Shown one piece after another: positions 37,088 to 44,815 of a stretch of DNA of 64,000 nt (position 1 is its first letter; each line of letters begins with the position of its first letter). This DNA comes from CAVTJL01 sp963735065. GTDB taxonomy: Bacteria; Pseudomonadota; Alphaproteobacteria; Geminicoccales; Geminicoccaceae. The stretch is from the NCBI GenBank assembly GCA_963735065.1, contig CAVTJL010000006.1:190378-254377 (forward strand), read 5' to 3'. The notes beneath the pieces were generated by a model. That model did not search any database and had not been told where the DNA came from. It worked only from the letters and a program-made list of their open reading frames with translations. The translations under genes and the position numbers were made by a program.

Positions 37088-38278
37088 TCAGTCGTCGATC
37101 GCCTGGTAGGCCAGGGTGAGAAAATCCTCGTTGATGTCGGTCGAAGCGGGCGAGGTCATCTGGCGCTGGATCAGCAGGATGGCGACGAGGTCCTCCCTCG
37201 GGTCGGAGCGCCAGGTGGTGCCGAGGCCGCCGTCCCAGCCGATGCGGCCGGGCACGGAGGCGATGCCGTCGCGCCGCGTCGTGACCGCGAGGCCGAAGCC
37301 CCAGCCGCTTCTGTCCCAGAACCCCGGGAAGAACGGCGAGGCCGCCTTCTGCTCGGGCGTGATGTGGTCGGTCGTCATCAGCTCGACGGTCGGCCGGGCG
37401 AGGATGCGCTCGGAGCCGTGCCGGCCGTGCCGGAGCATCATCCGGCCGAACGCCAGGAAGTCCTCGGCCGTCGAGGCGAGACCCGTCCCGGCCGACGGGA
37501 AGACGTGCGGACCTTCGGGCTCGACGGGCACGAGGCCGCCGGTGCCGGCGCTGATCCGATAGCAGGTGGCGAGCCGGTGGCGCTCTGCCTCGGACGGGTT
37601 GAACGCCGTGTCCTTCATGCCGAGGGGCGAGAAGATCCGCTGCTCCAGGAAGTCATCGAGCGGCATGCCCGCGGCGCGTGCGATCAGCACGCCCAGGAGG
37701 TCGAAGCCGTTGTGATACATCCACCGCTCGCCCGGCTGGTGGATCAGCGGCAGGCTGCCGTAGCGGCTTGCGATCTCGTCGGGTGAAAGGGCGGGTGGTG
37801 TCGCGCCGGGCGCCAGGCCCAGTCGCGCCATCTCGGTCTGGATCGGACAGGAGCCGGGTGGCGCCATCACCGCGCCGATGCCGGCCCGCATGGTGAGAAG
37901 GTCGCGGAGGGTGATCGACCGAGCGGCGGGGACGGTGTCGTCGACCGGGCCGTCCGGTCGGGCGAGGACCCTCCGGTCCGCGAGCTCCGGCAGAAAACGC
38001 TCGATCGGGTCGTCCAGGCGCAGCCGGGTCTCCTCGACCAGGATCATCGCGGCCGCCGCGGCGATCGGCTTCGTCATCGAGGCGACACGGAAGAGGGTGT
38101 CGTGGCGCATCGGGGTTCCCGCCTCGAGGTCCTGCGCGCCGATCGCCTCGCGGTGGACGTCCTCGCCACGGCTCACGAGCGCCACGACGCCGGCGACCTC
38201 GCCCCGATCGACATAGCCCTGCAGAACGGCGCTCATCCGCTGCAGCCGCGTGCGCGATAGCCCTCCAGCTCGAGACAT
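37088..38278 (-). CDS. Serine hydrolase, class C beta-lactamase/esterase family
   Basis: A 396-residue penicillin-binding-protein-fold hydrolase. The active site is S67-M-T-K70 and Y188-H-N190; the third motif is not the KTG of true beta-lactamases (a W-G-F-G-L region near WDRSGWGFGLAV suggests an EstB-like esterase). No signal peptide is seen, so it is probably cytoplasmic. It acts on small esters in relatives; substrate unknown. It follows the MoaD-like gene by 35 bases on the same strand. Confidence 0.85.
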   Translation of the reverse strand: MSRAGGLSRTRLQRMSAVLQGYVDRGEVAGVVALVSRGEDVHREAIGAQDLEAGTPMRHDTLFRVASMTKPIAAAAAMILVEETRLRLDDPIERFLPELADRRVLARPDGPVDDTVPAARSITLRDLLTMRAGIGAVMAPPGSCPIQTEMARLGLAPGATPPALSPDEIASRYGSLPLIHQPGERWMYHNGFDLLGVLIARAAGMPLDDFLEQRIFSPLGMKDTAFNPSEAERHRLATCYRISAGTGGLVPVEPEGPHVFPSAGTGLASTAEDFLAFGRMMLRHGRHGSERILARPTVELMTTDHITPEQKAASPFFPGFWDRSGWGFGLAVTTRRDGIASVPGRIGWDGGLGTTWRSDPREDLVAILLIQRQMTSPASTDINEDFLTLAYQAIDD

Positions 38279-38313
38279 TCTGCTTTTTCCCTTTGTCTTG
38301 ACCGGGCGGCCGA

Positions 38314-38607
38314 TCAGCCCGTGACCGCGGTCATGACGATCACCTCGCTGCCCGGTGGCAGGGGCGTCTCGAGGGTCGCGCGCCGGCCCAGGACGAAGAT
38401 GTTGATGTTGCGCCGGATGCGCGGCGTCGAATCGCAGAGCCGGTCGCGCATGCCGGGCCAGCGGGCCTCGAGCCCGTCGATCGCCTCGGCGACGGTCGTG
38501 GCCGACACCTCCAGCCTCGCCACCGCGCCCGGGAAAAGCCGGAGCAGGGCGGCGGGCAGGGTGACGACAACCGGGGAGGGGAGGTGCTGCCGTGCATCAT
38601 CCGACAT
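38314..38607 (-). CDS. MoaD/ThiS-like ubiquitin-fold sulfur carrier
   Basis: A 97-residue beta-grasp protein: VVVTLPAALLRLFPGAVARL, TVAEAIDGLEARWPGM and the NINIFVLGRR strand are MoaD-like. Sulfur carriers end in a Gly-Gly that is thiocarboxylated; this one ends MTAVTG with a single terminal Gly, so activity as a carrier is uncertain. It starts 25 bases after the BNR-repeat gene, a pairing I have seen in other proteobacteria, and no E1-like activating enzyme is nearby. Confidence 0.8.
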   Translation of the reverse strand: MSDDARQHLPSPVVVTLPAALLRLFPGAVARLEVSATTVAEAIDGLEARWPGMRDRLCDSTPRIRRNINIFVLGRRATLETPLPPGSEVIVMTAVTG

Positions 38608-38632
38608 GGCCCGCCGCTCCGCGCCCTGTCCG

Positions 38633-39709
38633 CTAGGCCTCGACGACGAGCGTCTCGACGGAGCAGATCGGCGGCAGGTGCTGGGCGAGGCAGGTCCAGC
38701 TCTCGCCTTCGTCGGCACTGCCGTAGAGCGCCCCGGTGTTCGTGCCGAAATAGACCCCGGCGGGATCGAGCCGGTCGGTCGCCATGGCACGGCGCAGCAC
38801 GCCGAAAAAGCAGCTGTCCTGGGGCAGGCCGTCCCTCAGCGCCTGCCAGCTCTCGCCGGCATCCCTGGTCCGCCACACCGCTGCTTTGCCGTCGGGCACA
38901 TAGCGGCCGATCGAGTCGCCATTGAGGGGCAGGAGAAAAAGCGTGTCGGGGTCGCGGGGGTGAGCCGCGGCGGGAAAGCCGAAGGAGGAGGGCAGGCCCG
39001 CCTCGATGCTCTCCCACCGCCGGCCGCCGTCGTCGCTGCGGTACATGCCGCAATGGTTCTGCTGATAGAGGCGAGACTGCATGCCGGGCGCCATGACGAG
39101 GCAGTGCACGCACTGGCCGTATTCGGGATAGCGCTGCCCCTCGGGGAGGAAGTCGCAGCGCGTGCCCTGGTTGCGGGGCTCCCAGCTGAGGCCACCGTCG
39201 CCAGTGTGAAAAACGCCGGCCGTGGAGATGCCGACCCACAGCTCCTGCTCGTCGTCCGGGTTGGGGACGAGCGAGTGGAGGATCAGGCCGCCGCCGCCCG
39301 GCTGCCAGTTGGCTCGCGATGGATGATCGCGCAGGCCGGCCACATGCTGCCAGGACTGGCCGCCGTCATCGCTGCGGAAGAGGCCGGCCGGCTCGACGCC
39401 GGCAAAAAGCGCCGTCGGGCCCGGCGCCACGCTCCAGACGGACTTGATCGGCGGCTCGTCGGTCCCGTAGGCCAGACCCTCGCTCGAATGGGTCCAGCTG
39501 TGGCCGAGATCGGTCGACTTCCAGACGGCGGGGCCGAACCACTCGCTGCCGCCGCCGGCATAGATCGTGCCGGTCGCCGGGTCCGCCTTGACGTGGTTGA
39601 GCGGCCAGGTCTCGCAGAGCGGCCCGCGCAGCGCCCAGGAGCGCCGGTCGGCGTCGCTCTCGAGGATGAACGCGCCCTTGCGCGTTCCGAGCAGGACAAG
39701 GACCTTCAT
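38633..39709 (-). CDS. WD40/YVTN/BNR-repeat (sialidase-like propeller) protein
   Basis: A 358-residue beta-propeller. Asp-box repeats of the SxDxGxxW type are frequent: STDLGHSW, SDDGGQSW, TGDGGLSW, SDDGGRRW, TRDAGESW, SADEGESW. No signal peptide is seen, unlike secreted sialidases, so it is probably cytosolic with unknown function. ATG 39709 has GGAGGTGAGG upstream; the 29-residue extension to 39796 is not conserved-looking. Paired with the MoaD-like gene. Confidence 0.85.
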   Translation of the reverse strand: MKVLVLLGTRKGAFILESDADRRSWALRGPLCETWPLNHVKADPATGTIYAGGGSEWFGPAVWKSTDLGHSWTHSSEGLAYGTDEPPIKSVWSVAPGPTALFAGVEPAGLFRSDDGGQSWQHVAGLRDHPSRANWQPGGGGLILHSLVPNPDDEQELWVGISTAGVFHTGDGGLSWEPRNQGTRCDFLPEGQRYPEYGQCVHCLVMAPGMQSRLYQQNHCGMYRSDDGGRRWESIEAGLPSSFGFPAAAHPRDPDTLFLLPLNGDSIGRYVPDGKAAVWRTRDAGESWQALRDGLPQDSCFFGVLRRAMATDRLDPAGVYFGTNTGALYGSADEGESWTCLAQHLPPICSVETLVVEA

Positions 39710-39749
39710 CACCCTCACCTCCCGCTGGGCCGGCGCACCCGGCAGCTCT

Positions 39750-40349
39750 TCAGTCCTTAGGATAGGGGCAGCCCGGCATGCCCACGAGCCGGGCATTGTA
39801 GGCCAGGCAATGCTCGAGCTCGTTCGCCCAGCCGATCCGACGAGCCCAGTTCGTCGTGAAGCCGACGATGATGTCCGTCACCGTGAACCTGCCCGCGACG
39901 AGGAACGGCGTCGATGCGAGGTGCCGGTCCAGCGCCTCGAGGGAGCGGCGCCCTTCCCGTGCGTTCTGCTCGAAGACCGCCTCTACCCTTTGCTCCTCGG
40001 GATAGAGAAAGCGGTTGCGAGCGGTGCTCCAGAGATGGGCCTCGAGCTCGGCGAGGCAGAAGGAGACCCACTGGTCGTGCTGCGCCCGCTCCCAGCTCCC
40101 GGACGGCGCGATGAGCCCCTTCTCGGGGTGGCTGTCGGCGAGCCAGGTGCAGATGGCGGCCGACTCGAAGAGCGGCCTCCCATCGTCCAGGATCGCCGGC
40201 ACCTTGCCGAGCGGCGAGACCGCGGCGAGGCGCTCCGAGCCGATGACCTCGCGGCCGCTCACGCTCTCGAAGGGGACGCCCAGCTCGAGCAGCGTCCAGC
40301 GCACCCGCGCGGAGCGGGTCGGGGGGAACTCGAAGAGGGTGATCGACAT
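39750..40349 (-). CDS. Glutathione S-transferase family protein
   Basis: A 199-residue GST. The thioredoxin-like N-domain is ITLFEFPPTRSARVRWTLLE with S/R positions typical of bacterial GSTs, then GKVPAILDDGRPLFESAAIC (cis-Pro and the Glu-Ser that bind glutathione) and a helical C-domain with FTVTDIIVGFTTNWARRIGW. It conjugates or reduces small electrophiles. It follows the three SRPBCC genes and may be in their ArsR-controlled unit. Confidence 0.88.
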   Translation of the reverse strand: MSITLFEFPPTRSARVRWTLLELGVPFESVSGREVIGSERLAAVSPLGKVPAILDDGRPLFESAAICTWLADSHPEKGLIAPSGSWERAQHDQWVSFCLAELEAHLWSTARNRFLYPEEQRVEAVFEQNAREGRRSLEALDRHLASTPFLVAGRFTVTDIIVGFTTNWARRIGWANELEHCLAYNARLVGMPGCPYPKD

Positions 40350-40397
40350 CGCCGCCTCCGTGATCGTGTTGCGGGCCCGCTCCTCGGCCGGCCAGGC

Positions 40398-40877
40398 TCA
40401 GACGCTCGCCAGATAGTCGGCGAGACCCTCGAGCGCGCTGGTCCAGCCATGGCGATGCCCGTCGCATCGCTCGACGGTATCGAACAGAGCCTGACGCAGC
40501 GTGAGCCGCGTCTTCCCGCTCTCCTCGGCGAAGGTCACCGTCACGAGCGTCTCTTGCCCCGGCACGCCATCGGCATCCTCGTCGGCGTAGGTGAAGACGA
40601 GACGCTCCGGCTCCACGACCTCGCGATAGACACCCCGCTTCCACAGCACGCCGTCCGGCGTGCGCATGCCTCGGCGCCAGGCGCCGCCGGGCCGGACGTC
40701 CATCTCGCAGGCCACGAGCTCGCATTCGCGCGGCGCCCACCAGCGCGCCGCATGCACGGGATCGACCCAGAGCTTGAAGACCAGCCGCCGAGGCGCGTCG
40801 AAGACGCGCGTGATGACAAGCTCCCGCTCGCCTGGCTCTTCCGGCGTCTCAGGACGGGCTGCGCTGGCCGCCGCCAT
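40398..40877 (-). CDS. SRPBCC (AHSA1-like) domain protein, copy 3
   Basis: A ~159-residue START-like protein with ELVITRVFDAPRRLVFKLWV, WWAPRECELVACEMDVRPGG, LVFTYADEDADG and VTVTFAEESGKTRLTLRQAL and a final W-hydrophobic helix. Members bind small hydrophobic ligands in a helix-grip cavity. It is clearly a paralogue of the two neighbours. ATG 40877 has GGGAGG 6 bases upstream; ATG 40895 also has a fair site. It overlaps the preceding copy's end. Confidence 0.85.
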   Translation of the reverse strand: MAAASAARPETPEEPGERELVITRVFDAPRRLVFKLWVDPVHAARWWAPRECELVACEMDVRPGGAWRRGMRTPDGVLWKRGVYREVVEPERLVFTYADEDADGVPGQETLVTVTFAEESGKTRLTLRQALFDTVERCDGHRHGWTSALEGLADYLASV

Positions 40878-41355
40878 CTCGGACCTCCCTTGCATACTCC
40901 TCCAGACGATCGAAGGAGCTGGTCCATCCCTTGTGGTGCCCGTCCCGCTGCTCGACGGTCTCGAAGAAGGCCTGACGAAAGGTCATCCTCGTCTTTCCGT
41001 CCTGCTCCGCGAAGGTCACGGTGACCAGCGTCTCGTGGCCGGGCCTCCCGTCCGCGTCCTCCCAAGCAAAGGTGAAGACGAGACGCTCGGGCTCGACGAT
41101 CTCCTTGTTGATGCCGCCTTGCCAAAGGTGCCGGCTGCCGTCGTCCTGGCTCAGGCACAGGCGCCAGGCGCCGCCGGGGCGGGGATCCTGCTCCAGATGC
41201 GTAACCTTGAAGCCGCGCGGCCCCATCCATCGCACGACATGCGCCGGATCGGTCCAGAGCGCGAACAGAAGCTCGCGCGGCGCATCGAAGACGCGGGTGA
41301 TGACGAGCTCGTGCCGCTCGGCGACGGCAGTCTCGCGGGTCTTCTCCGTGGTCAT
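40849..41355 (-). CDS. SRPBCC (AHSA1-like) domain protein, copy 2
   Basis: A 168-residue paralogue of its neighbours: ELVITRVFDAPRELLFALWT, VVRWMGPRGFKVTHLEQDPR, LVFTFAWEDADGRPGHETLV and a C-terminal helix HHKGWTSSFDRLEEYAREV. The last ~10 residues are polar. It starts 8 bases after copy 1. The ligand is unknown; the ArsR-SRPBCC pairing is very common and suggests a stress-inducible binding protein. Confidence 0.86.
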   Translation of the reverse strand: MTTEKTRETAVAERHELVITRVFDAPRELLFALWTDPAHVVRWMGPRGFKVTHLEQDPRPGGAWRLCLSQDDGSRHLWQGGINKEIVEPERLVFTFAWEDADGRPGHETLVTVTFAEQDGKTRMTFRQAFFETVEQRDGHHKGWTSSFDRLEEYAREVRDGGGQRSPS

Positions 41356-41363
41356 GGGCGGCC

Positions 41364-41879
41364 TCAGTGGCTGACCAGGTGCTGGGCGAGCCGATCCAAG
41401 GTGCCGGTCCAGCCCTGCTGCATCGACTCGCGTCCGGCGTCGAACGCCTCGATCTCCACCTCGGTGGCGTCGATCGGCTGCCAGGTCACCGTCACCTCGG
41501 TTTCCGTGCCACGCTCGATGAAGGTTACGGTCGTCAGCAGGTCCAGGGGCCAGCTCGCGTTCCAGGGATGGCGCGTCCGACCGGCTTCGGCGTCGGAGAA
41601 CGACACGACGAAAGCCAGCCGCTCCGGCTCCACGATCTCGCGCAGCACCCAGCGGCCCCACATCTCCTCGCCGTCGGGCGTGCGGAGGCAGTAGAGGAAG
41701 ATGCCGCCTGGCCTGAGGTCCATCTCGCAGGAGAGCACCTCGAAGCCTTTCGGTCCCCACCAGCGCTTGAGCTGCTCGGCCTCGGTCCATGCCTTGAAGA
41801 CCGTCTCGCGGCGTGTCCTGAGCGTGCGCGAGATCACGAACGGCCGGTCGGCCGAGGGTGCGTCAGCTGCGGCGGCCAT
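41364..41879 (-). CDS. SRPBCC (AHSA1-like) domain protein, copy 1
   Basis: A 171-residue SRPBCC protein beginning MAAAADAPSADRPFVISRTL; core motifs KAWTEAEQLKRWWGPKGFEV, CEMDLRPGGIFLYCLRTPDG, PERLAFVVSFSDAEAG and a C-terminal MQQGWTGTLDRLAQHLV. It overlaps the ArsR gene by 17 bases, which argues for joint expression and control. Confidence 0.87.
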   Translation of the reverse strand: MAAAADAPSADRPFVISRTLRTRRETVFKAWTEAEQLKRWWGPKGFEVLSCEMDLRPGGIFLYCLRTPDGEEMWGRWVLREIVEPERLAFVVSFSDAEAGRTRHPWNASWPLDLLTTVTFIERGTETEVTVTWQPIDATEVEIEAFDAGRESMQQGWTGTLDRLAQHLVSH

Positions 41880-42210
41880 GGGGATCTCCCGCTTGGATCT
41901 CCTGAAGATACTCTTCGAGACGATCGAAGCTCTCTTCCCAGAAACGTCGATAGTGATCGAGCCAGCCGGCCGCGTCCTTGAGGGGTGCGGCCTCGAGCCG
42001 GCATGGCCGCCACTGCGCGGTGCGCCCGCGCGCGATCAGGCCGGCCCGCTCCAGCACCTTCAGATGCTTGGAGATGGCCGGAAGGCTCATCGCGAAAGGC
42101 TCGGCGATCTCCGTGACGGAAGCCTCGCCCGAGGCGAGGCGGGCCAGGATCGCCCGGCGCGTGGGGTCCGCGAGGGCCGAGAAGGTGGCGCTGAGCTGGT
42201 CGGACGGCAC
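41863..42210 (-). CDS. ArsR-family winged-helix repressor controlling the SRPBCC unit
   Basis: A 115-residue HTH regulator: ATFSALADPTRRAILARLAS, then ASVTEIAEPFAMSLPAISKH as the recognition helix and LKVLERAGLIARGRTAQWRP as wing. It has no Cys-rich metal site of the ArsR/SmtB kind, so the inducer is probably not a thiophilic metal. Members followed by SRPBCC genes usually repress them. The start is GTG 42210, only 12 bases after a 24-base imperfect palindrome that is a likely autoregulatory operator. Confidence 0.88.
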   Translation of the reverse strand: MPSDQLSATFSALADPTRRAILARLASGEASVTEIAEPFAMSLPAISKHLKVLERAGLIARGRTAQWRPCRLEAAPLKDAAGWLDHYRRFWEESFDRLEEYLQEIQAGDPHGRRS

Positions 42211-42221
42211 GATGTCTTAAA

Positions 42222-42245
42222 CCGATTCGTTAAATAACTGATCGG
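42222..42245 (-). promoter_or_regulatory. Imperfect palindrome, likely ArsR operator
   Basis: Arms CCGAT..GTTA and TAAC..ATCGG are symmetric about a central AA, with only the two bases inside each arm (TC/TG) unmatched. It is AT-rich, lies just before the ArsR start and fits a dimeric winged-helix site overlapping the promoter. Which protein binds it is inferred from position. Confidence 0.55.
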
Positions 42246-42307
42246 CTAAATACGGGACGACGAGCGAGACGTCAACCCCGCCGGCGCGGCGTCCCGGGGC
42301 TATCGGG

Positions 42308-42712
42308 TCAGCGCATGATCCGCGCGAAGATCGCCGCTCCGGGCTGCGGCGATGGCCTGGGACGAGGCTGCGCCGGTGCCGGGGAGGCGGCGGGGAGGGC
42401 TGCCAGCGCGTCCCGCCCGCTGCCGAAGATGGCCTCGATGCTGCGCACGCAGAGGGCCGCGGCCTCGTCCGCGAGGCTGTAGTGGACGAGCTTGGCGTCG
42501 CGGCGCGTCTGCACGAGGCCGGCCCGGCGCAGCTCGGCCAGCTGCTGGCTCAGGGCCGGCTGGCCGATGCCCGTCGCCTGGGCGATCTCGCCCACCGTCC
42601 GCTCGGCCTCGAGCAGGCAGGAAAGGATCATCAGGCGCTGGGGCTGGGCGTAGACCTTGAGCTTCTCGGAGGCCTCGTTCGCCCGCTCGCGCGATTGGTA
42701 GATGGCGGTCAT
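42308..42712 (-). CDS. ArsR-family sulfide/persulfide-type repressor (BigR/SqrR-like)
   Basis: A 134-residue HTH protein: ANEASEKLKVYAQPQRLMIL, CLLEAERTVGEIAQATGIGQ (C32), PALSQQLAELRRAGLVQTRR and YSLADEAAALCVRSIEAIFG (C88). The family includes BigR and SqrR, which sense sulfane sulfur by linking two cysteines and repress sulfide-oxidation operons. The two Cys here are 56 residues apart, closer than the ~66 of the characterised proteins as I recall, and the tail is Pro-rich, so the switch may differ. It overlaps the peroxiredoxin stop by 4 bases and faces the sulfide operon, its probable target. Confidence 0.75.
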   Translation of the reverse strand: MTAIYQSRERANEASEKLKVYAQPQRLMILSCLLEAERTVGEIAQATGIGQPALSQQLAELRRAGLVQTRRDAKLVHYSLADEAAALCVRSIEAIFGSGRDALAALPAASPAPAQPRPRPSPQPGAAIFARIMR

Positions 42713-43362
42713 GCGTCTCGTCGCGTGCGATAGAACCAGTCGGCGGGCGCCCCGTTGGTCAGGGCCATGGCCACGCCCTGCTCGGGCGGCAGCAGCACGT
42801 CGGCGCCGGGCTGCCAGCCCTCGGGCGTCATGACCTCGCCGGACGCTGCCCGCTGCAGGGCGGCCAGCATGCGCAGCATCTCGTCGACCGAGCGGCCGAC
42901 ATTGAGCGGATACCAGGTCATCGCGCGGATCGTGCCCTCGGGGTCGATGAAGTAGGTCGCCCGCATGGCCGAGGAATCCTGCGCCTGCTCGTCGAGCATG
43001 CCGTAGGCGCGCCCGATCGCCATCGACGGGTCCTCGATGATGGGGAAGGGCACCGTCACTCCGAAGACCTCGTGAATGGCACGGGCCCAGGCGACGTGGG
43101 CATAGAGGCTGTCCACCGACAGGCCGAGGAGCGCGCAGCCCAGCGCCTCGAAGCGTTCCGCCGCGCGCGCCAGCGCCACGAACTCGCTCGTGCAGACCGG
43201 CGTGAAGTCCGCCGGGTGGGAGAAGAAGACGACCCACCGGCCGCGATACTCATCGAGGCTGATGTCGCCCCGGGTCGACCGGGCGCGGAACAGCGGCGCG
43301 CTGTCGCCGATGCGCAGGGGGCGCGGCGCGATCGAGCGCTCGGTGGGCTGATCGGGATCCAT
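42709..43362 (-). CDS. Peroxiredoxin, 1-Cys/Prx6-type
   Basis: A 217-residue AhpC/TSA-fold peroxidase. The peroxidatic Cys is C57 in HPADFTPVCTSEF; the long C-terminal part with RAMTWYPLNVGRSVDEMLRM and PEGWQPGADVLLPP is typical of Prx6-type enzymes, which reduce peroxides with an external thiol. ATG 43362 is preferred; the TTG at 43398 is unlikely. It leads the peroxiredoxin-BigR operon, divergent from the persulfide dioxygenase gene; the shared region contains an inverted repeat. Pairing with sulfide genes suggests defence against peroxide or polysulfide. Confidence 0.88.
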   Translation of the reverse strand: MDPDQPTERSIAPRPLRIGDSAPLFRARSTRGDISLDEYRGRWVVFFSHPADFTPVCTSEFVALARAAERFEALGCALLGLSVDSLYAHVAWARAIHEVFGVTVPFPIIEDPSMAIGRAYGMLDEQAQDSSAMRATYFIDPEGTIRAMTWYPLNVGRSVDEMLRMLAALQRAASGEVMTPEGWQPGADVLLPPEQGVAMALTNGAPADWFYRTRRDA

Positions 43363-43411
43363 GGGCAACTCATTGCCTCTCGAAAGCCATTGACGCAACC
43401 AGACTACACAA

Positions 43412-43440
43412 TTACATACTTCTCGAAACTATGAATGTAA
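43412..43440. promoter_or_regulatory. Inverted repeat in the divergent sulfide promoter region, candidate repressor site
   Basis: TTACAT (43412-43417) and ATGTAA (43435-43440) form an inverted repeat in a markedly AT-rich stretch between the peroxiredoxin start and the persulfide dioxygenase start. It is placed to control both directions. I infer it is the BigR-like operator; no consensus was compared. Confidence 0.5.
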
Positions 43441-43457
43441 GGCCTGGGAGGAACCCC

Positions 43458-44378
43458 GTGTCCGACCCCAATCTGTCCGCCGCAATCGATCAGATCCGAG
43501 CAGCGCAGGCCCGCGCCAAGCTGATGGTCCAGGGCTTCTTCGACGAGCCGACCAACACGGCGAGCCACGTCATCCATGATCCCGCGACCAAGCGTGGCGC
43601 TGTCGTCGACAGCGTGCTCGACTTCGATCAGGCAGCCGGCCGCACCTCGACCGCCTCCGCGGACGCGATCATCGCGTTCGTCCAGCGGGAAGGGATCACG
43701 ATCGACTGGCTGCTCGAGACGCATGCGCATGCCGACCATCTCTCGGCCGCGCCCTACATCCAGGAGAAGCTGGGCGGAAAGCTCGCCATCGGCCGCGAGA
43801 TCATCACGGTCCAGAACGTCTTCGGGAAAATCTTCAACGTCGGCACCGAGTTCGCCCGCGACGGGTCCGAGTTCGACCGGCTGTTCGACGACGGCGACCG
43901 GTTCGCGATCGGCGACATCCCGGCGATGGCGCTTCACGTGCCGGGCCACACCCCGGCCGACATGGCCTACGTGATCGGCGAGGCCGTCTTCGCCGGCGAC
44001 ACGCTCTTCATGCCCGACTTCGGGACCGCCCGTGCCGACTTCCCGGGCGGGGATGCGCGCAAGCTCTATCGCTCGATCCACCGCCTGCTGGCGCTGCCCG
44101 ACGAGACGCGGCTTTTCCTCTGTCACGACTACAAGGCGCCGGGCCGCGACTCCTATGCCTGGGAGACGACCGTGGGCGCGGAGCGCAAGAGCAACGTCCA
44201 CGTGCACGAGGGCGTGACCGAGGACGAGTTCGTCGCGATGCGCACCGCGCGCGACGCCACCCTGTCGATGCCCAAGCTCATCCTGCCGTCGGTCCAGGTG
44301 AACATGCGCGGCGGCCACCTGCCTCCGCCGGAGGACAACGGCCAGCGCTACCTCAAGCTGCCGGTGAACGCGCTGTGA
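43458..44378 (+). CDS. MBL-fold persulfide dioxygenase-like hydrolase (ETHE1/Blh family)
   Basis: A 306-residue metallo-beta-lactamase-fold protein. The metal motif is H89-A-H91-A-D93-H94 (THAHADHLSAAPY), followed by LHVPGHTPADMAYVIG, GDTLFMPDFGTARADFPGGD and LFLCHDYKAPGRD, characteristic of ETHE1-type iron dioxygenases that oxidise glutathione persulfide to sulfite. GTG 43458 has a strong GGGAGGA site; the ATG at 43431 lies within the inverted repeat and lacks one. First gene of the six-gene sulfide operon; overlaps the next gene by 4 bases. Confidence 0.88.
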   Translation: MSDPNLSAAIDQIRAAQARAKLMVQGFFDEPTNTASHVIHDPATKRGAVVDSVLDFDQAAGRTSTASADAIIAFVQREGITIDWLLETHAHADHLSAAPYIQEKLGGKLAIGREIITVQNVFGKIFNVGTEFARDGSEFDRLFDDGDRFAIGDIPAMALHVPGHTPADMAYVIGEAVFAGDTLFMPDFGTARADFPGGDARKLYRSIHRLLALPDETRLFLCHDYKAPGRDSYAWETTVGAERKSNVHVHEGVTEDEFVAMRTARDATLSMPKLILPSVQVNMRGGHLPPPEDNGQRYLKLPVNAL

Positions 44379-44815
44379 GCGAGCTGCTCGCCCGCGCCAT
44401 GCCCGGCCACGGTCTGATCGGCGGCCTGCTGATCGGCCTCGCCGCGGCGCTGATGCTCCTGGGCGACGGGCGCATCGCCGGCGTCAGCGGCATGGTGGCA
44501 CGGGCCACAGGCGTGGCCGCCTCGGGCACGCCGCGAGCCCTGGCGACCGCGTTCGTCGTGGGGCTGCCCCTTGGAGCGTTGGCCGTGGCCCTGGTCCTGG
44601 GACCGGTGGTGACACGCTATCCGGGCTCGTCCTGGGTGCTGCTGATCGCCGGGCTCCTGGTCGGCTTCGGGACCCGTCTCGGCTCGGGCTGCACCAGCGG
44701 ACATGGCGTCTGCGGCCTTTCCCGGCTGTCCCTCCGGTCCATCGTCGCCACCGGCGCCTTCATGGTGGCCGGCATGGCGACCGTGACGGTCATGCATGGG
44801 ATGGGGCTGCCATGA
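44375..44815 (+). CDS. YeeE/YedE-family membrane protein, N-terminal half
   Basis: A 146-residue membrane protein with about four segments, containing LIGGLLIGLAAALMLLGDGR, the Cys motif GTRLGSGCTSGHGVCGLSRL and a last helix FMVAGMATVTVM. The conserved Cys/Ser-Gly-Cys-T-S-G-H motif belongs to the YeeE thiosulfate-uptake family (sulfur relay by Cys residues). It corresponds to one half of YeeE; the other half is the next gene, overlapping by 4 bases. Role inferred: import or export of sulfur species. Confidence 0.87.
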   Translation: MSELLARAMPGHGLIGGLLIGLAAALMLLGDGRIAGVSGMVARATGVAASGTPRALATAFVVGLPLGALAVALVLGPVVTRYPGSSWVLLIAGLLVGFGTRLGSGCTSGHGVCGLSRLSLRSIVATGAFMVAGMATVTVMHGMGLP

